Shown here piece by piece: positions 27,101-34,098 of a DNA stretch of 64,000 nt; the first letter of the stretch is position 1, and each line of letters opens with the position of its first letter. Source of the DNA: Castor canadensis (lineage: Eukaryota > Chordata > Mammalia > Rodentia > Castoridae); the NCBI RefSeq assembly GCF_047511655.1, contig NC_133395.1:148418318-148482317 (forward strand). Direction: 5' to 3'. The position numbers and the translations under genes are program-made. The notes under the pieces were generated by a model. That model worked only from the letters and a program-made list of their open reading frames with translations. It did not search any database and was not told where the DNA came from.

Positions 27101-30100
27101 TAATTAATTCTGTCTCCTCCTCTCCTTTCTACAAAGAGGAAGAGCTTTGGGGTAAGTCAGTCCACAGGCCTGAGAGCTTCTTGAACTGGGTGGAGTTTGA
27201 AGGACACTTTTTTACAGGGGCAGAGAAACAAGTGACAGCTCCATCCACCTAATTTTTGTGTGACCTCCACAGCCTCACTTCCCATAATCTTTAAAATGAT
27301 GATGAAACCTCTACCTTGCATTGTCTTGTGAAGGTTAATGGTACCGTGGATAGGATTCTATTATAAAGTCCTATCCAGGTTCACAGTTACTCTTATATTC
27401 ATGCCGTAAAGGACCAATTGTGACTTTAAGGCAAAATGGAGAGAACCTTTATTTCTCCTCTTAGAGAAAGTTCCAAGGCTGGACATAGGCCTCACGCCAA
27501 GCAGCCCTGCTCTTTAGTTGATCAGCTATGCAAACAGGAAGCGACTATCCAAACATTTGGAGCTGCAGGAGGCAGCCTCTTTGAGGTCTCCCTCTCATCT
27601 TCCAGATGCACCACAGAAGTCACAGATGCACCACAGAAGTCACAGATGGGCCCCTCCTCTGAGGACAGAGGTTCAAAGCCAACTCTTCTGTCTGCTCTGC
27701 CTAGCCCCGGCCAGGCCATCTTCCCCTCCCAAGCAGCACTCCTCACTGTCTCCCACTGTGCTTCACCTTCCTCCCCCTCAGTCAACCCTGAAGCCCAGCA
27801 ATTCTTCACTGAAATGCAAATCTGCGTCTGTCTCCCCTTGCTTAAAACTTTTCCTGGGTCAGGTTCTCTTAAGGGAAACACTTCAAGGTCCTTGTACCAC
27901 CTTCCAAGTTTACTCCCCCACCACCCTCAGTTCTTAGCTTGGAGTCACTTGGGGACACTTCCTGGCTTCCATCCCACCTGCTGCCACACGTCTCCTACTC
28001 CTTAGTGGCTGCTCACCACGGGATTTTGGTCTGTCTTGTTCACAGTCTCATTCCTGGGACCAGGCATGGTGCCAGGCATGACTCCAGTCTCAGAGAAGGT
28101 ACTCAGCCCCTGGCCTTGTGATTTGAAGGGAGAGGAAGCTCTGGTTACTGAGCACCTGTCTCATGCCTGGCAGGTCCTAGCCTCTTGCAGCCACTCTGGC
28201 CGGCAGGGTGGAGCTCAAGTCTGTGTTGCACCCAAGAGCAATAGGCTCAGGCGGGGGTGGTGACTTCCCAAAGTCACTCATCTGTCAGGAGTTCTGTCAG
28301 GATTTGAACCTTGGTCCCAAGTTCAGCTTCCTGCCTTGATGGAGCTACAACAGAGTTTTCTCTTGTGAAGAATAGGGCATTCCAGGACCGGCCTCACAGG
28401 GCTGTGGTGAGGGTCAAATGAGGTAAGCCGTATACAGTGAATGCTCAGTCACTGATAGCTATTATCAGGATCACATCGAAGAGCAAAGCGCAAACACATC
28501 CAACTGCGATCGACAAAGGGGCTTTGTGCGTGAACAGAAGGTGGATGGATGGATGGAGGGGACCAAGCAGCCAAGTTCAGCATGATTTCACAAATGCAAG
28601 AGCCGAGGGATAAAAGGCAGAGCATAAGGCTGGAGAACGCGGCCGCCAGGCTCACCTGTAGCGCTGCAGCTCGGCCTCCAGCCGCCGCACCCCGCGCTGC
28701 AGGCCGGGCACCCGCCGTGCCAGCGCCTCTAGCTCCCGCACCCGGCGCAGGCTGCGCAGCACGGCCTCCCGGGCCTCCTCTGCGCGCCGCCTCACCTCGG
28801 CCTGGCCGCGCTGCAGCAGCCCCGCGCGGGCCTCGGCCGCCGCCAGCGCGCCCTGCAGCTCCTGCGCCGCCGCCTTGCACCCGCCGCGCCCCGCCTCCGC
28901 CTCCGCGGCGCCCGCCTGGCTCTTCCAGAGGCCGACCTGCGGGGCGGGGAGAGGGAGGTGAGGTGAGTGCCCCCATCCCTGCACATCTGAGGCTCGCTCG
29001 CCGAGATCATTTGATCTTGGCGTTCCCCTAACGAGGAGCTCTAATTATCTATCCCTATGTCTTTATGGATGAGGAAAGCTGGGGCGCGAAGCACGCTTGC
29101 TGCTCTTTGTCTGAAACAAGGATTTCCAAATTTCAAGACTTCTTGGCCTCTCTCCGGTGTCAGCTACCGTCGCTCCAGGATTTGCCGAACAGCTTCAGCA
29201 CCTGAGACTAACATTCCCGCCCTCCCTGGCATCTGCTCGCTGGGCTGGCGCTCCTCGCGGTGGAAGTTTTGTGTCTTTACTGCTTCCCAAAGCCTACTCC
29301 AGCCTGGCACAGGGTGCCCAACAAACGCCTCAGAACGAGTGACGGGGCGATCTATGTAGCCTCCTCTCAGGAACCCTACATCTGACCAGTGTGATTTGTC
29401 GCCCTGTCAGTGCATTCCCCCACCCCCGCTTAGCCGGCGCCGGTGCCACCTGCTCTTCCCCTACCACACATGGCCCCTGGAAGCTACTCCTTCGGATCGG
29501 ATGACTGGGTTAAGGTGTGTGTGTATGGGGGGGGGGTGGCGATATAATGTCAGCTTTCTCCTGGTTACCTTAGGGTCCTTTTGGGGTAGAGGCTCTTCCT
29601 CTTCTCCTTTGGCCCTTGGCACCCAGCACTGCTCTTGGCACACGACTGGACACAGTGCTGTGTGTTTATCGACTGATCCCAGAAACCAGGACCGGGTCGG
29701 TAGCTCGTCCAGTGACTTGTTCTCAATAGCTTAGAGTGGGTCTGGTCCCCACAGGGACTTGGTGGCCAATCACTGTCTGGGCCACCGTGTTAGCCACCCT
29801 GGTTAATTCTCACTTGGGCTCTAGGCCTGGTCCTGAGAGATTCCGTTAGGCAGGGAGCCCCTTAAGGGGGAGGTCGGGCCTTCTTCACTTCTCTTGCCCC
29901 TGAACCCAGAAGCTTGGCACGAAGGAGCGAGAAAGATGCTTGTCGAATAACTGAATACACCACCGCCCAGAGAGGCTCAATGGGCGAGGCGGAAAAGAAG
30001 GCTGTGGTGTGGGATGGTTGTGGTGTTAGGAAAACGCCGCACACCACACACAAAGGAGGCTCACGAGAGTTATCTCATGTCCAAAGTTTAATAAGCAAGC

Positions 30101-31252
30101 TGGCTGGTCGAGAGAAAATGGTGCAGCAGCTTCTCTCGGCGGGTCTGGCCTTAAGTAGCATGTTGGAGAAAGCAAGGGCTAGGGACTGACAAAGAGAGGT
30201 GGCAGGAGATAAGGGACAGTGGGGCTTTGTTCTGCAAGGGATGAGACCAGCTGCTGAAGCAAGGTCTAGGGGCGGGCAAAGGAAGGTGGCGGGAGATAAG
30301 GAACAGTGGGTTTTGTTTTGCAAGGGATGAGACCAGCTGCGGCTAAGGCTGCAGAAGGGGCAGTTCTTATCATGTGGGACTGAGGTTTTCTGGAATGGAA
30401 TAGGTGGTAAGAATAGAGGTGGGGATTGGAGGCACAAGGAAGCAAGTTGACTGAAGAGGGCTGGGATGGAGTAGGGCTGCTCTCTCGCTCCCCTTCCGCA
30501 TCTTGTGCCTAGTTCTGGCGCAGCAGCCCCTCAACCCCCTCCCTCGCCTCCGCGGGGCGCACCTGCAGGGCCAGGCAGCGCGCGTCACTGCTCTGCAGCG
30601 CGGCGCGTAGGTCCTCCACCAGCTCGCGCAGGCTGCTGTTCTCCTCCTCCAGCCTCGCCACGCGTTCGCCGTCTGATCCGCCGTCCGGGTTGCGGTCTGG
30701 GCCGGGCGCGCCGGGCGGGCGGCGGCGGCGCGGGCGGCGCAGGCGAATCTGCGTCTCGATGTGCTCGCTGAGCGCGCCGCGGGGCAGCCGGGGCCCCGCG
30801 CGGGCGCCGAAGTAGCCGCAGAGGCGCGCGTGGAACTGGCGGAAAGTGAGCTCCGGCGGCTCGGCGCGCAGAGCCAGGCGCGCCTCCTCCTCGACGTCAG
30901 CGTCCCCGTCCCCGGCGGCCACAGCCCCGGAGTTTGCGTCTCTGACGGCCGAGTCCTGGGCGGCTTCGTCGGCCGCACCCTCGGCGCGCAACCCCAGCAC
31001 CGCGCAGAGCGCGCGAAAGTCGGCGCGGGGCAGGCGGCCAGCGCCGCGGCAGTCCAGGTGGTGGAAGACCTCCTGCAGGTACTGGTCCAGCCCGGTGGCC
31101 AGCACCACGATCTCGTTCTCCACGCCGCGGTCCAGCCCATAGTGGTGAGCCAGGGCGCTCAGCAGCCACTGCGTGCGCCGCGCCGGCCTCCTGTACGGGT
31201 CGCCCACCGCGCCTTCCATGCCGGCCTTGGAGTTGCGGCCGTCCGGCTGCAC
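3035..31252 (-). CDS. EFCC1: EFCC1, EF-hand and coiled-coil domain containing 1 (complete eight-exon coding model)
   Basis: Coding exons in transcript order: 31252-30563, 28936-28656, 11609-11452, 9913-9805, 9005-8840, 5581-5441, 4020-3951, 3165-3035. All introns are GT-AG and phases join exactly, giving 1746 nt (581 residues plus stop); the human protein is about 598 residues by memory. The order is a conserved N-terminus with an EF-hand-like loop (residues 67-78), a basic Arg/Pro-rich linker (about 170-185), a coiled coil from about 195 through exon 2 (to 323), a low-complexity polar stretch, an acidic run in exon 4 (about 392-405), a second coiled coil in exon 6, and a C-terminus ending LTNPLLVSC. 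The first ATG is chosen because the segment leading into [11 protein letters not shown] aligns with the human start as I remember it. Function is poorly known; calcium binding is inferred from the fold. No frameshift or in-frame stop is seen. Identity is secure. Confidence 0.95.
3166..3950 (-). other. EFCC1 intron 7
   Basis: A MIR-like core at about 3540-3640 (plus orientation). Nothing else recognised. Confidence 0.6.
3951..4020 (-). CDS. EFCC1: EFCC1 coding exon 7
   Basis: 70 nt, encoding [20 protein letters not shown] followed by PTQ. The acceptor reads TTTTGAAG (AAG rather than CAG); the donor is GGTAGG. Its length is not a multiple of three, so skipping would shift the frame. A purine-rich minisatellite begins about 80 nt upstream in the transcript. 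Confidence 0.92.
4098..4509. repeat. Minisatellite, about 17-18 bp unit, in EFCC1 intron 6
   Basis: More than 20 imperfect tandem copies of a unit near CCATCACCCCTTCCTCC. Pyrimidine-rich on the plus strand, hence a GGAAGGGGTGATGG-type purine repeat in the EFCC1 transcript. Ends about 80 bp from exon 7. Confidence 0.95.
4728..4850 (+). mobile_element. 7SL/B1-like SINE ending in a (GA)n tail
   Basis: GCCAGGCATGGTGGGGC, CTGTAATCCCAGCACTTGG and GACACTGTCTCAAAAAAC, followed by a GA dinucleotide run at about 4826-4850. Confidence 0.72.
5441..5581 (-). CDS. EFCC1: EFCC1 coding exon 6 (second coiled coil)
   Basis: Acceptor CCTTCCCGCAG, donor TTG|GTAGGC, 141 nt, phase 0 at both ends. Encodes [20 protein letters not shown] and continues with [20 protein letters not shown] and LQRLRDL, a strongly heptad-patterned leucine-rich helix. 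This is the most conserved C-terminal block of the gene. Because it is symmetric, skipping it would keep the frame. Confidence 0.95.
6545..6650 (-). mobile_element. MIR element
   Basis: TTTATAGATAAATAAGCTGA, CAAGTAACCTTCTCAAGGTC and CACACAGGCC follow the reverse-complement MIR core. Confidence 0.65.
7333..7450 (-). mobile_element. 7SL/B1-like SINE, minus orientation
   Basis: TTGAGACAGGGCTTTGC, CCTCAGCCTCCGCAGTAG and GGGACTACAGGCGTG; a CCTT-rich tract precedes it. Confidence 0.7.
7753..7965 (-). mobile_element. Composite SINE, minus orientation
   Basis: tRNA-like unit at 7755-7831 (GGGGTTTGAACTCAGAGCC) followed by a 7SL-like unit ending near GGTTACAGGAGTGAG. Another tRNA-like remnant follows at about 7975-8035. 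Confidence 0.75.
8840..9005 (-). CDS. EFCC1: EFCC1 coding exon 5
   Basis: Acceptor CTCCTCTGCAG, 166 nt, ending in phase 0 at GGA GAG GAG|GTCAGT. Encodes [20 protein letters not shown], then [20 protein letters not shown] and a [14 protein letters not shown] end. It aligns with the human segment containing TLGELEA and GTSEEE (from memory). Confidence 0.92.
9006..9804 (-). other. EFCC1 intron 4
   Basis: Mostly an L2 3' end (9190-9570). Confidence 0.6.
9190..9570 (+). mobile_element. LINE-2 3' end
   Basis: GGGCCTTTGCACTTGCTGTT, GGAATGCTCTTTCCAG and the terminal TATAATAAATGCTGCATTGA resemble the L2 3' end. It lies in EFCC1 intron 4. Confidence 0.65.
9805..9913 (-). CDS. EFCC1: EFCC1 coding exon 4 (acidic run)
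   Basis: Acceptor CGCTCCAACAG, 109 nt, encodes [15 protein letters not shown] followed by an acidic run [14 protein letters not shown] and RPSGCGS. A consensus donor GTAAGT follows CA, giving an in-frame join (CA|G) to exon 5. The segment between the acidic run and the CHDQ of exon 5 is clearly shorter than in human as I remember it. Confidence 0.9.
9914..11451 (-). other. EFCC1 intron 3
   Basis: I recognise no repeats or exons here. Open stretches on both strands look like chance. Confidence 0.5.
11452..11609 (-). CDS. EFCC1: EFCC1 coding exon 3
   Basis: Acceptor CCTGCCCACAG, 158 nt. Starts R-S-E-G-P-K and includes [20 protein letters not shown] and SRAPEE. The donor GAAG|GTCTGT is weak, but using it gives the G|TG valine codon that joins exon 4 (VDEQLFRS), as in the remembered human protein. 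Read-through past this donor stays open for a further 80 codons or so but has no similarity to the family. Confidence 0.9.
12090..12335. repeat. Degenerate G-rich minisatellite
   Basis: Irregular repeats of GGTGGCACAGGGCAGG/GTGCAGGTGGG-type units of about 20 bp in EFCC1 intron 2. Confidence 0.75.
12840..13150 (+). mobile_element. Possible LTR-like promoter/polyadenylation unit
   Basis: CCAAT-type motifs (GTGATTGGTG at 12908 and 12981), a TATA-like CTATATAGG at about 13010, and an AATAAA at about 13100 followed by a GT-rich stretch are spaced as in a U3-R-U5 unit. Termini and target-site duplication were not found, so the boundaries are approximate. Confidence 0.5.
13985..14190 (+). mobile_element. 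Composite SINE (7SL-like plus tRNA-like)
   Basis: 7SL-like unit, then AAATAACTAAAGCAAAAAGG and a tRNA-like unit with ACGGCTCAAGTGCTCG. Confidence 0.75.
14544..14640. repeat. Purine microsatellite (GGAA/GAAG)n
   Basis: A-rich start grading into uninterrupted GGAAGGAAGG-type repeats; all purine on the plus strand for almost 100 bp. Confidence 0.95.
16172..16262 (+). mobile_element. tRNA-like SINE
   Basis: GGGGGTGTGATTCAGTGGC, GAGCGCTTGCC and a short A-rich tail. Confidence 0.68.
16398..16562 (-). mobile_element. Two adjacent tRNA-like SINEs, minus orientation
   Basis: Copies at about 16398-16480 and 16490-16562. Each has a T-tract, a GGGG(T/A)TTGAA(C/T) B-box side and a CCACT(T/G)(A/G)AGCCA A-box side. 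Confidence 0.72.
16571..17138 (+). mobile_element. MaLR-type LTR split by later insertions
   Basis: 5' part 16571-16880 (TGCCATAGTTTGGAT ... AACTGTGAGCCAGAATCAA). The 3' end reappears at about 17105-17138 (GGTGTTTTGTTACAGTGATAG). The 225 bp between hold a minus-strand tRNA-like SINE (about 16885-16965) and AT-rich sequence. Confidence 0.7.
18675..18735 (-). mobile_element. tRNA-like SINE remnant
   Basis: GGGGCTTGAGCCTACTAGGG followed by CTCTGCCACTGAGCTGCACC. Confidence 0.5.
18749..19047 (+). mobile_element. hAT-type non-autonomous DNA transposon with both ends
   Basis: Starts CAGGGGCCGGTAAAC and ends GTTTGCCATCCCTG, an imperfect terminal inverted repeat pair. The core reads CTGTAAAGGGCCAGGTAG. 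The flanking 8-bp sites ATTTAATC/AGTTAACT agree at 5 of 8 bases. Confidence 0.7.
20150..20270 (+). mobile_element. 7SL/B1-like SINE
   Basis: GCCGGGTGTGGTGGCCGTGG, AAGAGGCTGAGGCAGGAGG and CTGTATCTCAAAAACC with an A-rich tail. Confidence 0.7.
21640..21985 (+). mobile_element. Old LTR-like fragment
   Basis: Text such as GAATGACTACATTTGGAGAC and TTCAGCCTCCAGGACTGTGA resembles ancient mammalian LTR families by memory. Ends are not visible. Confidence 0.35.
25965..26280 (+). mobile_element. Tigger-type (TcMar) non-autonomous DNA transposon
   Basis: CTTCTGTGGATACCATAACC, ACTTTAAATCATCGTTAGAC and GACAAGAAAAAGTCTG follow the order of a Tigger-derived short element. The 5' terminus is missing. Confidence 0.65.
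26362..26801 (+). mobile_element. MaLR-type solo LTR in EFCC1 intron 2
   Basis: Starts TGTTATGGTTTGAATATG and ends TGACTAATACA, with an AAAATAAACC polyadenylation motif near 26731. It has the complete LTR layout without internal sequence. Confidence 0.82.
27603..27648. repeat. Two-copy 20-bp tandem duplication
   Basis: AGATGCACCACAGAAGTCAC occurs twice head-to-tail in EFCC1 intron 2. Confidence 0.85.
28640..28945. promoter_or_regulatory. Intragenic CpG-rich segment over EFCC1 exon 2
   Basis: CpG density is far above the flanking intron sequence and coincides with exon 2. It probably reflects Ala/Arg/Glu-rich codon use; a secondary CpG island is possible. Confidence 0.5.
28656..28936 (-). 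CDS. EFCC1: EFCC1 coding exon 2 (coiled coil)
   Basis: Acceptor CGCCCCGCAG, donor CAG|GTGAGC, 281 nt, leaving two bases (AG) for the next codon. It encodes VGLWKSQA through EAELQRYR, an Ala/Arg/Glu-rich heptad-like helix. It continues the coiled coil of exon 1 and is itself CpG-dense. Confidence 0.94.
30024..30372 (-). mobile_element. Solo endogenous retrovirus-type LTR in EFCC1 intron 1
   Basis: A 349-bp element with TG...CA termini on the minus strand (TGATAAG... to ...CCTAACA), flanked by the 5-bp duplication TGTGG (30019-30023 and 30373-30377). On the minus strand it holds two direct repeats of about 87 bp (plus positions 30171-30257 and 30258-30344) in the U3-like part, a TATA-like TACTTAAGG, and an ATTAAA hexamer before the 3' end. 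No internal retroviral genes are present. It lies sense to EFCC1, 190 bp inside intron 1. Confidence 0.82.
30171..30344. repeat. Two-copy 87-bp tandem repeat in the LTR
   Basis: Both units start near AGCAAGG and end in GATGAGACCAGCTGC; they differ by scattered substitutions. Duplicated U3 segments often hold enhancer elements. Confidence 0.85.
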
Positions 31253-31520
31253 GGTGGATCCTCGCTCGCTCCTCCCGTCCCTCCTCCGGTCCCTCCGCCC
31301 GCCACTTCCAGGGGCGGCCTCAGAGTTCCTGGAAAGGAGGGGCTTGGAGGTGGCAGTCAGTCTGGAGCGGCGCCGGGGCCCGCGTCCAGCTGCAGCTTCG
31401 CTGTTTTCCCCAGTTGCTAAGTGGGCTTGGAGCCGGGGTTCTCCCTCCCGGTCTAGCTGCTCCCCGCGACCCCCGCGCTTTGCTCCCGCACTACGCCCAG
31501 GGGGTTCCGGCAGCGGCGCT
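30480..31520 (-). promoter_or_regulatory. EFCC1: CpG-rich promoter and first-exon block of EFCC1
   Basis: Dense CpG dinucleotides run across exon 1 and about 270 bp upstream of the ATG, with no TATA-like element nearby. GC boxes also sit farther upstream, near 31754 and 31834. I infer a CpG-island promoter; the transcription start is not placed. Confidence 0.75.
30563..31252 (-). CDS. EFCC1: EFCC1 coding exon 1
   Basis: Residues 1-230. It ends CTG CAG before donor GTGCGC, phase 0. It carries the EF-hand-like segment [15 protein letters not shown], the run [17 protein letters not shown], and the start of the coiled coil ([20 protein letters not shown]). The exon is very GC-rich and part of the promoter CpG block. 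An alternative start is Met12 (MEGAVGDPY). Confidence 0.95.
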
Positions 31521-31547
31521 CTGCCTCCCTCTCGCAGACGGCTTTCT

Positions 31548-31629
31548 TTTTTGTTTATTTATTTACATGTGCATACATTGTTTGGGTCATTTCTTCACCC
31601 TGCCTTCCTCCCCCACCCTTCCCTCCTCT
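31548..31629 (-). mobile_element. Very short LINE-1 3' fragment upstream of EFCC1
   Basis: Reverse-complement L1 3' end: a T run on the plus strand, then TGTGCATACATTGTTTGGGT, equivalent to the L1 tail seen at 60690-60740. Flanked by the 13-bp duplication CAGACGGCTTTCT (31535-31547 and 31630-31642). Only about 82 bp were inserted. Confidence 0.85.
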
Positions 31630-32875
31630 CAGACGGCTTTCTGTCCCAACCCCTGTCCCGCCTGCCCGCCTGGCGCAGAGTGGGCCCCGAGCGGGAGCGC
31701 GCGGCGGCCGCGCGCGATAGCGCACTGGTGAGAATCCGGGGGTGTCCGGCTGCCCCGCCCATGCGTCACCGCCGCCTCCCCTACCCCCGGGTGCTGTCGG
31801 AGGGCAGAGGGGCAAGCCAATCCGCTCTACCCGTGGGGGCGGAAAAGCCTCCTTTCCCGCCTAAATTCAGCCACCAGCTTTCCCAACTCGCCCTGCACCC
31901 CACGTGGTAACAAGCACAGGAGCAATTGTACCAGGTGGAAGAAGAGGGACTTGGTTAGGGTCATCCCGCTGTGAGAAGCTGGTCCCAGAGGGATCCTATG
32001 TCTTTAAGTGTGTGGGATAGGATTCCCCAGAAACTGATTGTCTGCCAGCTTTCCACCTTTATGCCCCAGGCAGTGAGTGTGCCCTGGGACCTGAGTTCCA
32101 TCTCTGGGCTGGGATCTGGTGGACAGGTTGAGGTTCAGTCACCATCTTCTCTGGTGCCTTAAAACTTGGTTGTGAGAGGCAAATGACAAACCAGCCTCTC
32201 AGATGAGTGCTAGATGATTTTTACTTTGTCTCACACGTTTTCTGCTCTGGGAACATCCTTGCCTATAACATGGGTAGAATCTGGCTTTGTGTATAACTCT
32301 GGTTTTAAATATTAAACCCTGCCATTTGAAAAGAGTAAGAATTTGTTTCCTCTGCCACTATGCACCAGAAACATTTGTCCTTTTGGCAAATTCCTACTCA
32401 TTCTTGAACACTCCTACCTACTGGGAGGGAGTTAGGTGCTCTGTCTCCAAACCATTTTGGACATTTTTTAGGTTTGTTTTTAAATGATAAAAGTAACGGC
32501 GATTTCACAAAAAGTTTTATACCAATTTCACTTCTTGGCTTGTACCTTAGAAAACCACTGGTGTACAGGATGTTCACTGCATCATTGATTAGAAAAGTGA
32601 GAAACTGATATTCACAGCCTATCAGGCAGGACCAATCACTAAACAGAGTGGAGGAAGCACATTGGAGCATGTTATGTAAATATTCACATGTACAACACCA
32701 CCACCACACAAAACATTACCAAGCACTTTCTACAAAGACACCTGTATGGAACTGCACAGAAGATGAATGCCATTCACAATCCTTTCAGTGGCTCTCTGGG
32801 GATGGGAGACCTTTGAAAAGCTTTCACTGCAATGTTTCCTTTGAACAAGGTGATGGTTTCTTTGATTCTCTCTTT

Positions 32876-33155
32876 TGTGGTACTGGGGATTGAACTCAGG
32901 GCCTCAAGCTTGCCACTTTGAGCCGTGCCTTACAGTTTGTTTTTCAGATAGGGTTTTGCTCTATTTTCTGGACTGCCTACAACTGCAATCTTCCTCTACC
33001 TCCTGAGCAGCTAGGATTACAGGTGTCATCTACCACACCCAGATTGCTTTTGAGATAGTGTCTTGTTACCTTGTCCAAGCTGGCTTCAAACTGGGATATT
33101 CCTATCTCCTTCTCTTGAGTATCTAGGATTACAGGCATTACGAACATGCCCCTCC
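32876..33155 (-). mobile_element. Three-part composite SINE, minus orientation
   Basis: The tRNA-like unit (GGGATTGAACTCAGGGCC) is followed by two 7SL-like units, each ending near GGATTACAGG, giving the reverse-complement order of the trimer. Confidence 0.72.
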
Positions 33156-33164
33156 TTTAAGGGG

Positions 33165-33760
33165 AGAATGCATTTTGTTTTTCATTTGCATGCATTTTTG
33201 ATGTATGTACTCATTTGAGGTGTATGCATCAATAGTTTTTAATATATTTACACTTGGGTAACTATGACTACACTAACTTTCGAACATTTTCATCACCCTC
33301 TGCCAAGTAAACCCTTGTACTAGTTATTCCATCCCCCTCTGCCTGTCCACTCTGAATGTCCCTCTGCTGTTGGTCTCCAACATTTTCTGTCTCTATGGGT
33401 TCACCTCTTCTGGACTTTTCAAGTAACTAGAATCATACAAGGGGTGTCCCATTATAACTGGCTGTTTGGGAACACATTATCGTAATGGTTTCAAGGTTTA
33501 CCTGTGTTGCAATATGTCTGGCACTTTATCTCTTTTTAGTGCTGAATAATGTTCCATTGTGTGGGTAGACCACATTTTGTTTTTCCACTCATCAGTTAGG
33601 AGTGGATGGCCAGTCCTGTGCAGTTTCTTGAGGAATGGCCAGACTTTCACAAAGTGACTTCCCCATTTTGTTCCCACTGGCAGTGTATTTGATATGTTTC
33701 CTGATGCATGGAGAGTGCCCCTCTCCCCATTTTCTGCATCTCAGTTTGTGGTGCCAACAC
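33165..33760 (-). mobile_element. Old L1M-type 3' sequence, minus orientation
   Basis: GCTGAATAATGTTCCATTGT, followed by CACTCATCAGTTAGG and TTCCCACTGGCAGTGTA, matches the antisense 3' end of L1M elements. It lies between EFCC1 and CFAP92. Confidence 0.65.
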
Positions 33761-33775
33761 CATCTTTGAGGCCTT

Positions 33776-34098
33776 GTTTGTCAGTTTCCCATTGCTGTAC
33801 AAATACCCGAGATAATAACTTAGTAAGAGAGGTTTTGCTTCACAGTTTTGTAGGTTCCAGTCCGTGGTCAGTTGGACACTGGACACGCTGCTTTTGGGCC
33901 TATGGCTTCAAACAAGGTGAGGGCTCATGGTGGAGTAAAAGCCATTCATTACATGGTTGGAAGCAAAAGAAGGGGCTGGGGTCCTACTGCCCGCTTTACA
34001 GACACATCCCAGTGACATTCTGCACCCTTCCAATAGCACTACCCTGGGACCAAGCTTGTAGCATGTGGGCCTTCTGGGGACTTTCTAGATCTAAACTG
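33776..34098 (-). mobile_element. MaLR-type LTR, minus orientation
   Basis: Reverse-complement LTR: GTTTGTCAGTTTCCCATTGC at the left and GGGGACTTTCTAGATCTAAAC at the right match the two ends of the LTR family seen at 26362. Confidence 0.7.

Larger units (their letters stand above)
11610..28655 (-). other. EFCC1 intron 2 (17 kb)
   Basis: Holds the G-rich minisatellite, an LTR-like unit, SINEs, a GGAA microsatellite, a split MaLR LTR, a hAT element, a Tigger element, an MaLR LTR, probable L2 pieces (about 22980-23160 and 27700-27900) and MIR-like cores (15000-15100, 27240-27345, 28180-28330). No supported exon of another gene. Confidence 0.6.
28937..30562 (-). other. EFCC1 intron 1
   Basis: Contains the 349-bp LTR. 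A poly-G run near 29530 and L2-like text at about 29200-29350 are the only other features noted. Confidence 0.6.

Noticed and set aside
27436-28005. 189-codon plus-strand open frame
   Set aside because: No recognisable domain or splice context; overlaps L2-like repeat text and lies antisense in an EFCC1 intron.
28449-28976. 175-codon minus-strand frame and the opposing 160-codon plus-strand frame
   Set aside because: Shadows of the CpG-rich EFCC1 exon 2 in other frames.
30370-31140. 256-codon minus-strand frame rich in Ala/Arg
   Set aside because: Overlaps EFCC1 exon 1 in another frame; compositional artefact.
31173-31910. 245-codon open frame on the plus strand over the EFCC1 promoter
   Set aside because: GC-rich antisense shadow of exon 1 and the CpG island; no conserved motif, and it crosses an L1 insertion.
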